DNA of 64,000 nucleotides from Niallia taxi (GCF_032818155.1 NZ_CP102589.1:3272001-3336000); one strand, 5' to 3'; shown: positions 8,936 through 18,629, numbered from the stretch's first letter. Notes: generated from the letters alone by a model not told the origin. A program made the numbers and translations.

Positions 8936-9112
8936 CTATTTCTTATCTTCAATCAACCACAAAAAAAATATAAAAGAAATAACGATAATTACAGATTCTA
9001 TAAAGTTTTCAAGCCACTTATAAGTTCCGGTAGCTGGATAATCAAAAAATACTAAAACAGTATAAACTAATATCAAATGTATCAGCAGAAACCATTTTCT
9101 AACAAACTCCAA
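8936..9112 (-). CDS. Small two-helix membrane protein, 58 residues
   Basis: Read directly from the minus strand: a TTG start at 9112 preceded by AGAGGTGATAAA and an open frame to the TAG at 8936. Two hydrophobic segments (about 7-24 and 38-53) are separated by a short loop with DYPATGTYKW; the C-terminus is charged (IEDKK). The ribosome site, two-helix plan and terminators on both sides argue for a real gene. I do not recognise the family. Length and topology resemble the many uncharacterised small membrane proteins of Bacillaceae. Confidence 0.6.
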   Translation of the reverse strand: MEFVRKWFLLIHLILVYTVLVFFDYPATGTYKWLENFIESVIIVISFIFFLWLIEDKK

Positions 9113-9250
9113 TTTATCACCTCTTTATTTACTTAGCTTTTATTTTAACGAAAGCAAATACATAGCTATATGGAGAGTTCTTACAAATTTGTGAACTTAA
9201 TTTAAGCAATTATATTTCATTCTCCTAATTTGTTTAGTTCTAGGCTTAAA

Positions 9251-9288
9251 AGCTTGTGATGAAATAAAGGTACCTTTCTTCACAAGCT
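9251..9288. terminator. Accessory hairpin after the ABC permease gene
   Basis: AGCTTGTGA pairs with TCACAAGCT over a 20-nt loop, directly beyond the 9291-9323 terminator for minus-strand transcripts. It may be a back-up terminator. Confidence 0.45.
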
Positions 9289-9326
9289 AAAAACCGGATT
9301 TGCCTCTAAGCAAATCCGGCTTTTTT
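9289..9326 (-). terminator. Terminator of the ABC permease operon, CCGGATTTGC type, copy 2
   Basis: AAACCGGATTTGC/GCAAATCCGG stem with flanking A/T tracts, sharing its stem sequence with the hairpin at 8861-8897. Confidence 0.85.
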
Positions 9327-9327
9327 A

Positions 9328-11919
9328 TTAAATATTTTCCTGCTTCAATCCATCAATAATATTTTCTTTTTTTATTTTTACAGTTGCATACATCATCGCT
9401 AAACCAACGATGACAAAGATAGCGATAATTGAAAATAGCATGCTCATCCATGGTAATGCAAAACCATACTCAAATGTCTGTCTTATAGAGAAGTACAGCA
9501 GCACCATAACAGCGATGCTTAAAGGCAGGCCATACAGCAAGGCTTTTAATCCATAAAACATACTTTCGTATTGCAGCATTTTATTAAAGCCCTTCGGTGT
9601 CATCCCGACGGAACGAAGCATCGCAAATTCCCGTTTTCTTAATGCAATACTTGTGCTGATTGTATTGAATATATTTGCAACGGAAATCAGCGAAATAAGG
9701 ATGATGAACCCGTAGGTGAAAACAGACATAAACAGAAGCATTTGTTCATTTTCCTGCTTATTTTGATAAACATTGTATACATACATATTTGAGGTTTTAA
9801 CGTCCTCTAGTTCCTTTTGGGTTGCAAGAGGATCAGAGCTGTTCAAATACAGTGACGTATCGAAAAAATCCTTTGTTTTTTCGTTATCAGACAGCTGTGA
9901 AAACGTCTTGTCTGATACGATGATATCAATGCTGCCAACTCCTCCTGTATTCATACCGAGTGGAAGCTTATTTGTCATACCAGCAATTCCCACCTTACTT
10001 ATTGCAGTGTCATTTTCGCCATCACTGTAATGCAGCTCGAAATTATCTCCTTTTTTAGCATGGACCGTAGTAGTTTCAATAAATTTTCTCGTATCGTAAT
10101 CCTGATAGGAGATTTTGTCTATGAGAATTCCCATCGGGATATTATCATCAGTGAATTTGTCTAACGAAACACCTGCCTCTTTTGCATATTCTTTAAAACT
10201 TGCTTCATCAAGACCGACAAGATGTACTGTATACTGGAATTCACCCTTCTTAAGTAAACTCTTGTCATCTGCAACCATTTCTTTCAGCTCATCTGCAATA
10301 GCACTTTCCTTAACCCATGTACTTAACACATATGATTCTCGTAATATCGTACTGTCCTCAACATACGAAAGCTTTGTTAACGGAATATAATCACTCGGCT
10401 GCATAAAGCCAGAGCTGTATACTTGAATATCAAAGCTGACATTTTCCTGTGACAACTCCAGAGACTTTTTAATATTTGATGTAAAAAAGGCTACTGCTAA
10501 AAATAGGACAATGCTGATAACTAATGAAAAAACAGTAGCATGATATCTGCGTTTATGGCGTTTTAAATTTTTCAGCCCTATTTCTGCTTCTATTCCAAAC
10601 AGCTTCCGTACAAGCTTTGATGTTTTGACTGCTTTTCCTGTCAGCTTCACATCCTGTGTTTGACGGATCGCATCAATTGCCGAAATTTTTGATGCCTTGC
10701 GTGCTGGCAAAAAGGCAGATATAAAAATAGTAAAAACAGAAACTACTATTGCAATCAGAACAGAGTATGGTGTTACAACTAGCTCCAGCTTTTGGGATAC
10801 ACCTAAAGCTCCTTCAATAAATGAATTTAGGAAGATAAAGGTTGCACCAATTCCCCCAATTCCTGCTAAAATGCCAATCGGAATACTAATTGCACCGATG
10901 ACCATTCCTTCAAAAAACACCGCATTCCGCTTTTGTTTTTTTGTTGCACCAACACTTGAAAGCATTCCTAAATGTCTTGCCCTCTCTGACACGCTTATGG
11001 CAAATGCATTATAAATAAGTGCGATAGAACCGATGATAATAACAGCGACAATCACAGCACCGCTAGCATAAAGGGTTGTGCGCAGACTATCATTATCTGT
11101 TACTCCATAATAACGAAGCAGCTCATCATTGTATGTGATTTGTTTAGTATTTATCTTTTTCGCTAGGCCCTCTGCATGGTCAAATATAGAGCCATTTACT
11201 TTATTTAGCACAACAACCGCATCAGCTGTATCTGTTTGGGAAATGGTTGTGAAATCAACATAGCTTAATGCTGTATAGCCAGCCTCCCAAGTATAAGCCC
11301 AAGACGGATTTTCCATAATTCCAACAATAGTAAAGGTTTTTTGGACAGTATCAGCAAGCTCCTCTTTAAGATTTCCTTCTTCATCTGTAACAACGCTTAA
11401 CCGCTGTGTCAGCTCCTCGCCTTCCGAATTTTCCCTATCAACTCGTTTACCTATATCTACCGTAATTTTGTCACCAATTTTATATGACGTATATTCTTCC
11501 ACAATACTTTTTGAAAGAATTAACTCATTAGGATTTTCAGGAAGGCGCCCATCTTCCATTTTAATATGAAATGCGTTAAATCCAGCTTCATTAAATGCCT
11601 TATAAAAGATATACGGCTTATATATATTCGTGGCATCCTTTATCTTGGAGTATCCTAAATCCTTTGACAAAAAAAGCCCTTTTGTCGCATTATCCTTTTC
11701 TATTTCCGCAATTTGATCCTGGTTGACGTCCTCATATTTTAAATGCCATTCGCCATCAGTAGAAATAGACTGTCTTATCGACAAATCAAGAAAGGAAACA
11801 CCAAGTGTTGCCACTGCCATAATCATTGCCGTGGAAATAATAACACCAATGATGGTTACAATCGTTCGTCTTTTGTTTTCCTTTAAATGTCTGATTGTAA
11901 GCTTTTGGATAATATTCAC
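9328..11919 (-). CDS. FtsX/MacB-type ABC transporter permease
   Basis: An 863-residue integral membrane protein with two repeats of the FtsX plan. TM1 (about 17-39) is followed by an extracytoplasmic domain to about 280, then three helices (about 285-430); the second half repeats this with a helix near 478-498, another extracytoplasmic domain to about 735 and three C-terminal helices. The motif around [18 protein letters not shown] is the coupling helix of the first repeat, [18 protein letters not shown] that of the second. Such proteins work as mechanotransmitters or exporters of peptides and lipids. The GTG start overlaps the ATPase stop (GTGA), so the two are translationally coupled. Substrate unknown; the adjoining two-component system suggests response to envelope stress or antimicrobial peptides. 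Confidence 0.88.
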   Translation of the reverse strand: MNIIQKLTIRHLKENKRRTIVTIIGVIISTAMIMAVATLGVSFLDLSIRQSISTDGEWHLKYEDVNQDQIAEIEKDNATKGLFLSKDLGYSKIKDATNIYKPYIFYKAFNEAGFNAFHIKMEDGRLPENPNELILSKSIVEEYTSYKIGDKITVDIGKRVDRENSEGEELTQRLSVVTDEEGNLKEELADTVQKTFTIVGIMENPSWAYTWEAGYTALSYVDFTTISQTDTADAVVVLNKVNGSIFDHAEGLAKKINTKQITYNDELLRYYGVTDNDSLRTTLYASGAVIVAVIIIGSIALIYNAFAISVSERARHLGMLSSVGATKKQKRNAVFFEGMVIGAISIPIGILAGIGGIGATFIFLNSFIEGALGVSQKLELVVTPYSVLIAIVVSVFTIFISAFLPARKASKISAIDAIRQTQDVKLTGKAVKTSKLVRKLFGIEAEIGLKNLKRHKRRYHATVFSLVISIVLFLAVAFFTSNIKKSLELSQENVSFDIQVYSSGFMQPSDYIPLTKLSYVEDSTILRESYVLSTWVKESAIADELKEMVADDKSLLKKGEFQYTVHLVGLDEASFKEYAKEAGVSLDKFTDDNIPMGILIDKISYQDYDTRKFIETTTVHAKKGDNFELHYSDGENDTAISKVGIAGMTNKLPLGMNTGGVGSIDIIVSDKTFSQLSDNEKTKDFFDTSLYLNSSDPLATQKELEDVKTSNMYVYNVYQNKQENEQMLLFMSVFTYGFIILISLISVANIFNTISTSIALRKREFAMLRSVGMTPKGFNKMLQYESMFYGLKALLYGLPLSIAVMVLLYFSIRQTFEYGFALPWMSMLFSIIAIFVIVGLAMMYATVKIKKENIIDGLKQENI

Positions 11920-12599
11920 GGACGAATCACCTCATCCTTTGCAACCTTCCCATCCTCAATAGCTATGACTCTGTCTGCTTGCATGGCAATCCTTTCATCG
12001 TGTGTAATAACAATCAATGTCTGGTTAAATGTTTTATTGAACATCTTTAATAATTCCATAATTTCCTTACTGTTTTTGCTGTCAAGATTACCTGTCGGCT
12101 CGTCTGCAAGCACGATAGCTGGATTACTGATTAGAGCACGGCCAATTGATACACGCTGCTGCTGTCCGCCAGAAAGCTGATTCGGCAAATGCCCGAGACG
12201 GTCCTTCAAGCCAAGCACACGAACGATATCCTCAAACTTGCTGTTGTCCACCTCATGCTGGTCAAGCAATATTGGCAGTGTGATATTTTCTTCTACAGTC
12301 AAAATTGGGATCAAATTATAAAACTGATAAATAAGGCCGATTTGTCTTCTTCTAAAGATTGCTAAAGCTGTCTCATCAAGTGCGTAAATATCTGTATCAT
12401 CTACTAACACCTTTCCGCTTGTTGGCCTGTCAACACCTCCAAGCAAATGCAGCAAAGTTGATTTACCTGAGCCAGATGGACCAATAATTACAACGAATTC
12501 GCCTTTTTTGACTGTAAAGGATACATTGTCCAAAGCCTTAACCTCTGTATCTCCTTTTCCGTACACTTTAGACAGATTTTCAATTTTTAAAATATCCAT
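11916..12599 (-). CDS. ABC transporter ATP-binding protein (LolD/MacB type)
   Basis: A 227-residue ATPase that drives the FtsX-type permease next to it. Walker A is GPSGSGKST (around 42-50), the signature [14 protein letters not shown] (around 142-155), Walker [13 protein letters not shown] (around 162-173), and the switch histidine lies in VITHDERIA. The D-loop with GNLD is typical of the lipoprotein/peptide exporter branch. Fourth-from-last in the minus-strand order regulator, kinase, ATPase, permease; a gap of about 80 bp separates it from the kinase gene. AAGGGG ribosome site before the ATG. Confidence 0.93.
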   Translation of the reverse strand: MDILKIENLSKVYGKGDTEVKALDNVSFTVKKGEFVVIIGPSGSGKSTLLHLLGGVDRPTSGKVLVDDTDIYALDETALAIFRRRQIGLIYQFYNLIPILTVEENITLPILLDQHEVDNSKFEDIVRVLGLKDRLGHLPNQLSGGQQQRVSIGRALISNPAIVLADEPTGNLDSKNSKEIMELLKMFNKTFNQTLIVITHDERIAMQADRVIAIEDGKVAKDEVIRP

Positions 12600-12681
12600 T
12601 TGAGTTCCCCTTTTGTATTTGATTTATCTCTAGTTTATCTGCCTAAAATGACATATCGGTGACTCAAAAGTGACAATTTAG

Positions 12682-13695
12682 TCACTTAATGCTGTTTATT
12701 GCCTGCTTATAAAATTTAATCTGGAAGGTAGTGCCCTCCCCTTCCTTACTTACAACCTCGATATCACCGTTTTGGGCGGAAATGATGCTGTATGCCATCG
12801 CAAGGCCAATACCAACGGAATCCTCTCCAGCATTTTCGCCTTTATAAAAGCGCTTAAAGATATGTGGCAAATCTTTTTTCGGAATTCCCTTCCCAGTGTC
12901 GCGAATGCTTAGTTCCGTAAATAAGGCATTCTCAAAAAAGGAAAAGTAAATCTCCCCACCTTCTGCTGTATGCTCAATCCCGTTTTTTAAAATATTAAGG
13001 ATTGCTTCTGCTGTCCATTTTAAATCTCCATAAAAAACTGCATTCCTGTCACCCTCCGTTTTAAGTGACTGCTGTTTTATATCCATTGGTATAAGAACTG
13101 CCTCTGCTGCTTTTTCAATCACTTGAATGACAGGAACCTTTTCTTTTTTAAACGTAACAGAGCCTGCATCAATTTTTGAGAGCTTTAACAATGAGGATAC
13201 AAGCCATTCAATGCGCTCTAACTGAATGCGGATATTCCTCGTGAATTCTTGTCTTTTTTCTTCGGTTATTTTTCCGCTTAACAAATCAGCCATAACCATC
13301 ATGGAGGTCAACGGTGTCTTTAACTGATGAGAAATATCGGAAATGGCATCGGTCAATTTCGATTTATCCTTCTTCAAGGAAGACCCTTGCTGCGACAGCA
13401 TCAATGTTACCTTATATATCTCGCTTTTTAGAATGCTTAGTTCACCTTCATAATTATCTCTTATATCAAATTGATAATCTCCGTTCGCTATGCGGCGCAA
13501 GTGACCTGACAGCTTAGCAATTTCCCTGTAGCGCCACCATGTAGAGATAACCTGTACACAAATTAGCACCATACATGTAACAAACACATAAATAGCAGCA
13601 GCTGCAGATATATAAAGATAAGCCAACATAGTGGACAGCAATGCGATTATGGAAAGAATCAACAAGTAAAAGCGTAATTCCCGATTGCGAAGCAT
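12682..13695 (-). CDS. Sensor histidine kinase (short-loop, intramembrane-sensing type)
   Basis: A 337-residue membrane kinase. Two transmembrane helices (about 9-28 and 34-52) leave an external loop of only a few residues, which is characteristic of intramembrane-sensing kinases linked to ABC exporters. A HAMP-like linker follows, then the dimerisation helix with phosphoacceptor H123 (ISHQLKTPLTSM) and the catalytic domain with N, G1 and G2 boxes (NILKNGIEH, IRDTGKGIP, GIGLAMAY). The ATG directly follows the stop codon of the response-regulator gene. It probably senses the state of the neighbouring transporter, by analogy with BceS-like systems; that is inference. Confidence 0.9.
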   Translation of the reverse strand: MLRNRELRFYLLILSIIALLSTMLAYLYISAAAAIYVFVTCMVLICVQVISTWWRYREIAKLSGHLRRIANGDYQFDIRDNYEGELSILKSEIYKVTLMLSQQGSSLKKDKSKLTDAISDISHQLKTPLTSMMVMADLLSGKITEEKRQEFTRNIRIQLERIEWLVSSLLKLSKIDAGSVTFKKEKVPVIQVIEKAAEAVLIPMDIKQQSLKTEGDRNAVFYGDLKWTAEAILNILKNGIEHTAEGGEIYFSFFENALFTELSIRDTGKGIPKKDLPHIFKRFYKGENAGEDSVGIGLAMAYSIISAQNGDIEVVSKEGEGTTFQIKFYKQAINSIK

Positions 13696-14379
13696 TTAAT
13701 CACCCACCTTATAGCCCAAGCCCCGAACTGTTTTAATAATGGTTGGCTTTTGCGGATCATCTTCCAGCTTTTCTCTAAGTCTTTTGATGTAAACTGTTAA
13801 TGTATTGTCATTAACAAAGTCCCCCGCAACATCCCATATTCTTTCAAGCAGCTGGGTTCTTGTCAGTACCTGGCCGATATGATTGGCAAAAATGAGAAAT
13901 AACCTGTATTCTAGTGCAGTTACTAACACCTCTTCTCCATTTTTAAATACTTTTCCCTCCGCTGTGTTAATTGCTATATTTTCAATTTCTATCACAGGCT
14001 TTGCTTGCAATTGTTTATGATATCTTCGCAAAACAGATTTTATCCTTGAAAGCAATTCTCTTACTCGGAAAGGCTTTGTTATGTAATCATCAGCTCCCAT
14101 ATCCAAGCCCATTACAACATTCACTTCATCATCCAATGCCGTCAAAAAAATAACTGGCTTGTCCGAGTGCTGTTTAACATATTCACATAATTCATAACCA
14201 TTTCCGTCTGGCAAGGACAGATCAAAGATGCATAAATCAATTTGCTCTAAATTTTCTATTATTGCTTTTTTGGCTGTTTGAACACTATGACAAAGAATTG
14301 TTTCATACTCCTCTTGATTTAAGCTGTATTCTATCCCGGATGCTATTGTTTTATCGTCTTCCACTAATAGTATTTTCAT
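13696..14379 (-). CDS. OmpR-family response regulator
   Basis: Cytoplasmic DNA-binding partner of the kinase. The receiver domain has the acidic pair in LVEDD, phosphoacceptor D53 (IFDLSLPDG), the conserved T/S (FLTALDDE) and the lysine in DYITKPF. The C-terminal winged helix (about 130-227) ends with the usual TVRGLGYKV. I start at the ATG at 14379, giving MKILLVEDD; a GTG four codons upstream (14391) is an alternative. First gene of the regulator-kinase-ATPase-permease unit. Its DNA target is not identified. Confidence 0.92.
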   Translation of the reverse strand: MKILLVEDDKTIASGIEYSLNQEEYETILCHSVQTAKKAIIENLEQIDLCIFDLSLPDGNGYELCEYVKQHSDKPVIFLTALDDEVNVVMGLDMGADDYITKPFRVRELLSRIKSVLRRYHKQLQAKPVIEIENIAINTAEGKVFKNGEEVLVTALEYRLFLIFANHIGQVLTRTQLLERIWDVAGDFVNDNTLTVYIKRLREKLEDDPQKPTIIKTVRGLGYKVGD

Positions 14380-14575
14380 TTTTCCTTTCACTTCCTTTAC
14401 ACAAATAAACCATAACTATATCCTATCTTATTTGATGGCTTGATTTTAAGTCAAAGGGGAATAATGTTGTTAAATAGGTTGCATTGGCACATCCAGTATC
14501 CTACAATACTTTATAGAGGCAATATGCAAACGCTACACATATTAGAACTAAGAAATGTTACAGGAGGAAACCGTC

Positions 14576-15535
14576 GTGCCAAATACATATAAAGGATCTA
14601 AATTAAAAGTCTTCTCCTTAAACGCAAACCCAGAGCTTGCGCAAGAAATTGTCGAAAACTTAGGAACGGAGCTTGGGAAGTGTTCCGTTAAAAAATTCAG
14701 TGATGGAGAAATTCAAATCAATATAGAAGAAAGTGTCCGCGGCTGTGAAGTATTTGTCATTCAACCGACAAGTGAGCCTGTCAATCAAAGCATTATGGAG
14801 CTGTTGATTATGATTGATGCTTTAAAACGAGCATCTGTGAAGTGCATCAATGTTGTAATACCATATTATGCATATGCACGACAAGATCGTAAAGCTCAGC
14901 CAAGGGAACCAATTACAGCTAAACTAATTGCAAACCTTATCCAAAAAGCAGGAGCAGATCGTGTTATTACAATGGATCTTCATGCACCACAGACACAAGG
15001 CTTCTTTAATATTCCAGTAGACCAGCTTCTTGCTATGCCGATATTGGCGCAATACTTATTGACAAAGGATTTTGCCAATGATGTTGTTGTCGTAGCACCA
15101 GACCACGGCAGTACAACGAGAGCGCGTGAATTAGCAGATCGCCTGAAAGCGCCGATTGCAATCATTGACAAACGTGGCTCAAGAGAAATTGGTGAAAAAC
15201 GAGAAGTTAATATTGTCGGAAACATTGAAGGAAAAACAGCTATTATTATCGATGATATTATTGATACAGCATACAGAGTCACAACTGCAACAAAAGCACT
15301 TCTTGATAATGGCGCAAAAGAAGTTTATGCATGCTGTACACACCCTGTTCTGTCAGAAATGGCAATTGAAAACATCTCAGAATCCCATATAAAGGAACTG
15401 ATTGTAACAAACAGTATCCCTCTCACAGAAGAGAAAAAAATCAGCAAAATAACACAACTGACAATCGCTCCACTTTTAAGCGACGCTATTTCCCGAGTTT
15501 ACGAACAAAAACCTGTCAGTGTACTGTTTAAATAA
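14576..15535 (+). CDS. Ribose-phosphate pyrophosphokinase paralogue with altered active-site loops
   Basis: Related over its full 319 residues to Prs, which makes PRPP from ribose 5-phosphate and ATP. The GTG at 14576 is the start because the AGGAGG lies inside the longer frame from 14555. Family landmarks are kept: [44 protein letters not shown]. Three places differ from canonical Prs as I know it. The ribose-5-phosphate loop DDIIDTAGT reads DDIIDTAYR (226-234). In the catalytic flexible loop, KRR becomes KRG (199-201), losing the arginine equivalent to Arg199 of B. subtilis. QSTS is QPTS. It may be inactive or regulatory, or use other chemistry. Normal prs lies near glmU in Bacillus, so this is probably a second copy. 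Confidence 0.85.
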   Translation: MPNTYKGSKLKVFSLNANPELAQEIVENLGTELGKCSVKKFSDGEIQINIEESVRGCEVFVIQPTSEPVNQSIMELLIMIDALKRASVKCINVVIPYYAYARQDRKAQPREPITAKLIANLIQKAGADRVITMDLHAPQTQGFFNIPVDQLLAMPILAQYLLTKDFANDVVVVAPDHGSTTRARELADRLKAPIAIIDKRGSREIGEKREVNIVGNIEGKTAIIIDDIIDTAYRVTTATKALLDNGAKEVYACCTHPVLSEMAIENISESHIKELIVTNSIPLTEEKKISKITQLTIAPLLSDAISRVYEQKPVSVLFK

Positions 15536-15540
15536 TTATA

Positions 15541-15581
15541 AAAAAAGAGATGCGGTGGGCTTACCATCGCATCTCTTTTTC
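15541..15581. terminator. Convergent terminator
   Basis: AAAAAGAGATGCG/CGCATCTCTTTTT stem between the plus-strand Prs paralogue and the minus-strand flavin reductase. Confidence 0.85.
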
Positions 15582-15583
15582 TG

Positions 15584-16117
15584 TTAGGATATTGCCTTTT
15601 GCAATGTTATCAATTCATTTGCCAAATTATTAATTCTAGCTTTTACTTCCTTGCTGCTAATATCGTTTTCCACATTAAAGTCATCATTATGGACAAAAAC
15701 AGCCGTTGAAGGAATAAGTCCCTTTAAGTAACTGAGAATAGGCTTAAGCTGATGCTCTGCTACAAGGAAGTGCTTATCTGTACCTGCGGTCATTATTATT
15801 CCTGTCACCTTCCCTTGAAAAGCAGCAACAGGCAAGTGGTCAAACAAATTCTTTAATGCTCCTGGAATGGAGGCCTGATAAACAGGACTGCCTATAATAA
15901 GCAAATCAGCTGCAAGTATCTTCTTAACAACCTTAATGGTGTCTTCATTATAATCGCTTAGTGCAGTTCCCTTAACGAATTCCACATCATATTCCTTCAG
16001 ATCAATCAGCTCTGTTTCAATAGTTGCATCAGCTAATTTTGCGGCAGCAAGCACCTCATTTACTGCTTTTGCTGTTTTTGATCCAACAAGCGAACCAGAT
16101 ACACCGACAAGCTTCAT
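15584..16117 (-). CDS. NADPH-dependent FMN reductase family protein
   Basis: A 177-residue flavodoxin-fold oxidoreductase, cytoplasmic. The N-terminus KLVGVSGSL begins the FMN phosphate loop, and GSPVYQASIPGALKNLFDHLP (around 75-96) is the family signature. Members reduce FMN for two-component monooxygenases (SsuE/MsuE) or reduce quinones and azo dyes; nothing next door indicates a sulfonate pathway, so the partner is open. AGAGGGG precedes the ATG. Lies 60 bp downstream of sodA, separated by that gene's terminator. Confidence 0.85.
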   Translation of the reverse strand: MKLVGVSGSLVGSKTAKAVNEVLAAAKLADATIETELIDLKEYDVEFVKGTALSDYNEDTIKVVKKILAADLLIIGSPVYQASIPGALKNLFDHLPVAAFQGKVTGIIMTAGTDKHFLVAEHQLKPILSYLKGLIPSTAVFVHNDDFNVENDISSKEVKARINNLANELITLQKAIS

Positions 16118-16146
16118 CCTAAAGCAACCCCTCTCTTATCTGAAAA

Positions 16147-16171
16147 AGATGCCCTTAAAATAAGGACATCT
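16147..16171 (-). terminator. Terminator of sodA
   Basis: AGATGCCCTT pairs with AAGGACATCT (one mismatch) over a 5-nt loop; the minus-strand product runs into TTTTTC. Confidence 0.7.
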
Positions 16172-16179
16172 AAAAAATA

Positions 16180-16800
16180 TTACTTTTTAAAGCTTGCATA
16201 TTTTGCTGCAACAGCATCCCAGTTAATGATTTCAAAGAAGCTAGAAATATAATCCGGTCTTCTGTTTTGGTAGTTCAAGTAATAAGCGTGCTCCCATACA
16301 TCTAATCCTAGGATTGCATTGTTGCCTTCCATAATAGGATTGTCTTGGTTTGCAGTGCTAGTAACTTCAAGCTTTCCTTCAGCGTTTACAATTAACCAAG
16401 CCCAGCCAGAGCCAAAGCGAGTAGTTGCGCTTTGTGCGAAAGCTGTTTTGAATGCATCAAAGCTTCCGAATGCTGCTGTAATTGCTTCTGCCAACTCACC
16501 TGCAGGAGCATTGCCTTCTTTAGCAGGCGCGATTACTTCCCAGAATAACGTATGGTTAAGATGTCCGCCACCGTTGTTTCTTACAGCCGTTCTAATTGCT
16601 TCTGGAAGTGCATCAAGATTGCTTAGCAATTCTTCTAGAGATTTTTCTTGTAATTCCGCTTTTCCTTCAAGAGCAGCATTCAAGTTGTTTACATATGTTT
16701 GGTGATGCTTTCCATGGTGAATCTCCATTGTATTTTGGTCAATTTGAGGCTCAAGTGCTGCAAATCCATAGTTTAAAGCTGGCAATTCAAATTTTGACAT
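16180..16800 (-). CDS. sodA: Superoxide dismutase, Mn/Fe type
   Basis: Converts superoxide to oxygen and peroxide in the cytoplasm. The 206 residues are typical. Metal ligands are the first His of [10 protein letters not shown] (H28), the His in NHTLFW, and the Asp and His of [11 protein letters not shown]. The G-G-G before HLNH and the Q-D-N near residue 150 favour manganese. The promoter region carries the palindrome TTATAC-N6-GTATAA (16829-16846), shared with the divergent regulator gene and the DUF1450 gene, so this sod is probably under SufR-like control. Confidence 0.96.
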   Translation of the reverse strand: MSKFELPALNYGFAALEPQIDQNTMEIHHGKHHQTYVNNLNAALEGKAELQEKSLEELLSNLDALPEAIRTAVRNNGGGHLNHTLFWEVIAPAKEGNAPAGELAEAITAAFGSFDAFKTAFAQSATTRFGSGWAWLIVNAEGKLEVTSTANQDNPIMEGNNAILGLDVWEHAYYLNYQNRRPDYISSFFEIINWDAVAAKYASFKK

Positions 16801-16828
16801 TTTGTAATCCTCCAGTATTATGTATTAT

Positions 16829-16846
16829 TTATACTTATTAGTATAA
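16829..16846. promoter_or_regulatory. TTATAC-N6-GTATAA operator, site A (sodA)
   Basis: TTATAC, TTATTA, GTATAA; the dyad extends to 20 bp (TTTATACT-TATT-AGTATAAA). It lies 29 bp before the sodA start, in the promoter/leader. Sites B (16957) and C (18932) have identical half-sites and spacing. Confidence 0.65.
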
Positions 16847-16956
16847 AAAGTATATTTAAAGGATATCGTATAAAAGAGAATAATGCAATTATTTTTTTCC
16901 ACAATTTTCACTTTTCCTGCCCATCATATGCTGGGAGCCTTATAAATGTTAACATT

Positions 16957-16974
16957 TTATACTTTATGGTATAA
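16957..16974. promoter_or_regulatory. TTATAC-N6-GTATAA operator, site B (SufR-like gene), with -10 box
   Basis: TTATAC, TTTATG, GTATAA. The right half contains the TATAAT -10 hexamer of the plus-strand promoter (-35 TGTTAA 17 bp upstream), about 70 bp before the regulator start, so autorepression is expected. Confidence 0.65.
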
Positions 16975-17039
16975 TTAATTATTCATAACCAAGCAATTTT
17001 TAGGTTAAAAAATACTCCAACATTAATGGAGGTCTATAC

Positions 17040-17663
17040 ATGGAAAAAAAACAAAATACAAAAGAAAAAATCCTCCATCTGCTCAAAAAAGAACAAGCAT
17101 TGACTGTCAATGATCTAACCGAGCATTTGGAAATTACTCATATGGCTGTGCGCAAGCATCTTACTATTCTTGAAAAAGACGGGCTGATTCAAACAAAGGA
17201 AGTTAAGCAATCAATGGGTAGACCCATCCAAGTTTTTTCTTTAACAGAAAAGGCAGAAGCATATTTCCCGAAAAACTACGAAGGCATCAGCATTGGATTT
17301 TTACAGGATATTGAGGATTTGTATGGTGAAGGTTCAGTAGAACGGTTATTCGCAAAAAGAGAAGCAAGACTTATCCATGAATATGGAGTTAGAATGGACA
17401 GCAAGGATACTTCTCAAAGAATGAAAGAAATTGTTACAATCCAAAATGAAAAGGGGTATATGGCAGAGCTAAACGAGCTTGAAGACAACACATATGAATT
17501 AATTGAATATAATTGTCCAATACTTGAAGTCGCAAAAGAGTTCAAAATTGCCTGTAAATGCGAAACAGAAATGCTAAAAGACGTTCTTCGTCCAGAAAGC
17601 ATCGACAGAACATGCTGCAGGACAGAAGGAAGCAGCCATTGCAGATTTTTGGTTAAATTTTAA
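17040..17663 (+). CDS. SufR-like Fe-S-sensing transcriptional regulator (COG2345 type)
   Basis: A 207-residue cytoplasmic regulator. A winged helix-turn-helix occupies about 8-75 (LTVNDLTEHLEITHMAVRKHLTILEKDG, with wing GRPIQVFSLTEKA). The C-terminal half ends in a cysteine-rich block: CP, 12 residues, CKC, later TCC, and a final SSHCRFLV. This C-x12-C arrangement and final G..C.F motif match SufR-type regulators that hold an iron-sulfur cluster. The family represses suf genes or senses oxidative stress. Its gene is divergent from sodA, and palindrome B covers its own promoter. AATGGAGG precedes the ATG. Which genes it controls here is inferred from the shared palindromes. Confidence 0.78.
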   Translation: MEKKQNTKEKILHLLKKEQALTVNDLTEHLEITHMAVRKHLTILEKDGLIQTKEVKQSMGRPIQVFSLTEKAEAYFPKNYEGISIGFLQDIEDLYGEGSVERLFAKREARLIHEYGVRMDSKDTSQRMKEIVTIQNEKGYMAELNELEDNTYELIEYNCPILEVAKEFKIACKCETEMLKDVLRPESIDRTCCRTEGSSHCRFLVKF

Positions 17664-17670
17664 GAATAAG

Positions 17671-17698
17671 AAAAGGAGCATATCATATGCTCCTTTTT
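17671..17698. terminator. Convergent terminator, regulator/pirin
   Basis: AAAAGGAGCATAT/ATATGCTCCTTTTT stem between the convergent SufR-like and pirin genes. Confidence 0.85.
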
Positions 17699-17699
17699 G

Positions 17700-18587
17700 T
17701 TATTTTGCAGGCGGTCCAAACTCACCATGGTGAAAATCGCGAAAAGCCTGTTTTATTTCCTCCATCGTGTTCATTACAAATGGCCCATAAGGTACAATTT
17801 CTTCTTTTATTGGAACTCCAGAATAGATGAGTACTTTCGAATTACGTTTATTTGCTTTTATCGTGAGCGTACTTTCATTTTCGTCTGTGCCATTTTCGTT
17901 AAAGGTCAATGTCGCTACACCGTGCTTTTGCAGGTTTACTTTATTAATTCCGAAATCCATATCACCTGATAAAACATATAAAAAGGCATTATGATTTTCT
18001 GGTAGTTGATGCTTATAAGTCGTACCTGCACTTAATGATATTTCTGCTAAAGTGATTGGCACAAGCGAATTTAGAGGCCCTTGAACGCCAGCAATATCTC
18101 CCGAGAACACCCTTACCTTTCCTCCTTCAAACTCAAAAGCAGGCGCATTCTCGCTGTATATGTTTTGATAGATTGTATTGCTATGCTTTAAATCCTTCGG
18201 TAGGTTCAGCCATAGCTGCAAAGTATGGGCAATATCATCTCCTACCCCTTCCTCTGCGTGTCTAGCAGCCCAGCCTGCATTCATGTATTGCACATCCCCG
18301 GGCTCAAGGATATCTCTTCCGCCAGCATTATCGATATGCTCTAGCCTGCCCTCGACAACATACGTAATGGTTTGAAAGCCGCGATGTGGATGATCCGAAA
18401 ATGCTCCTCTTTTAAACCAATCCTCTGCCATTAATATAAATGGATCAAAATCTTTCCATCCTTCCACAGGAAGAACCCAGCCTTTTTGTATGGAAGGGAA
18501 CTCCGCTTCTTCATATTGTACATACCAATGGTCTTTGACATCTCTTCGAAAAATATTTTCTTGTTTCTCTACTATCTCTTTTTCCAT
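17700..18587 (-). CDS. Pirin family protein
   Basis: A 295-residue bicupin. The N-terminal cupin has the metal-binding signature DHPHRGFQTITYVVEGRLEH (two His, Gln/Glu, His), followed by the DIVEPG-like LEPGDVQYMNAG. The C-terminal cupin includes the short HLLPENHNAF-like stretch and YVLSGDMDF. Bacterial pirins act as quercetinases or redox-linked regulators; the substrate here is unknown. I start at the ATG at 18587, with AGGGGTGGGAG in front; a GTG three codons earlier is part of that ribosome site. Monocistronic. Confidence 0.9.
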   Translation of the reverse strand: MEKEIVEKQENIFRRDVKDHWYVQYEEAEFPSIQKGWVLPVEGWKDFDPFILMAEDWFKRGAFSDHPHRGFQTITYVVEGRLEHIDNAGGRDILEPGDVQYMNAGWAARHAEEGVGDDIAHTLQLWLNLPKDLKHSNTIYQNIYSENAPAFEFEGGKVRVFSGDIAGVQGPLNSLVPITLAEISLSAGTTYKHQLPENHNAFLYVLSGDMDFGINKVNLQKHGVATLTFNENGTDENESTLTIKANKRNSKVLIYSGVPIKEEIVPYGPFVMNTMEEIKQAFRDFHHGEFGPPAK

Positions 18588-18629
18588 TTCTCCCACCCCT
18601 TTTACAAACTATATGCAATTAAATCAGTA

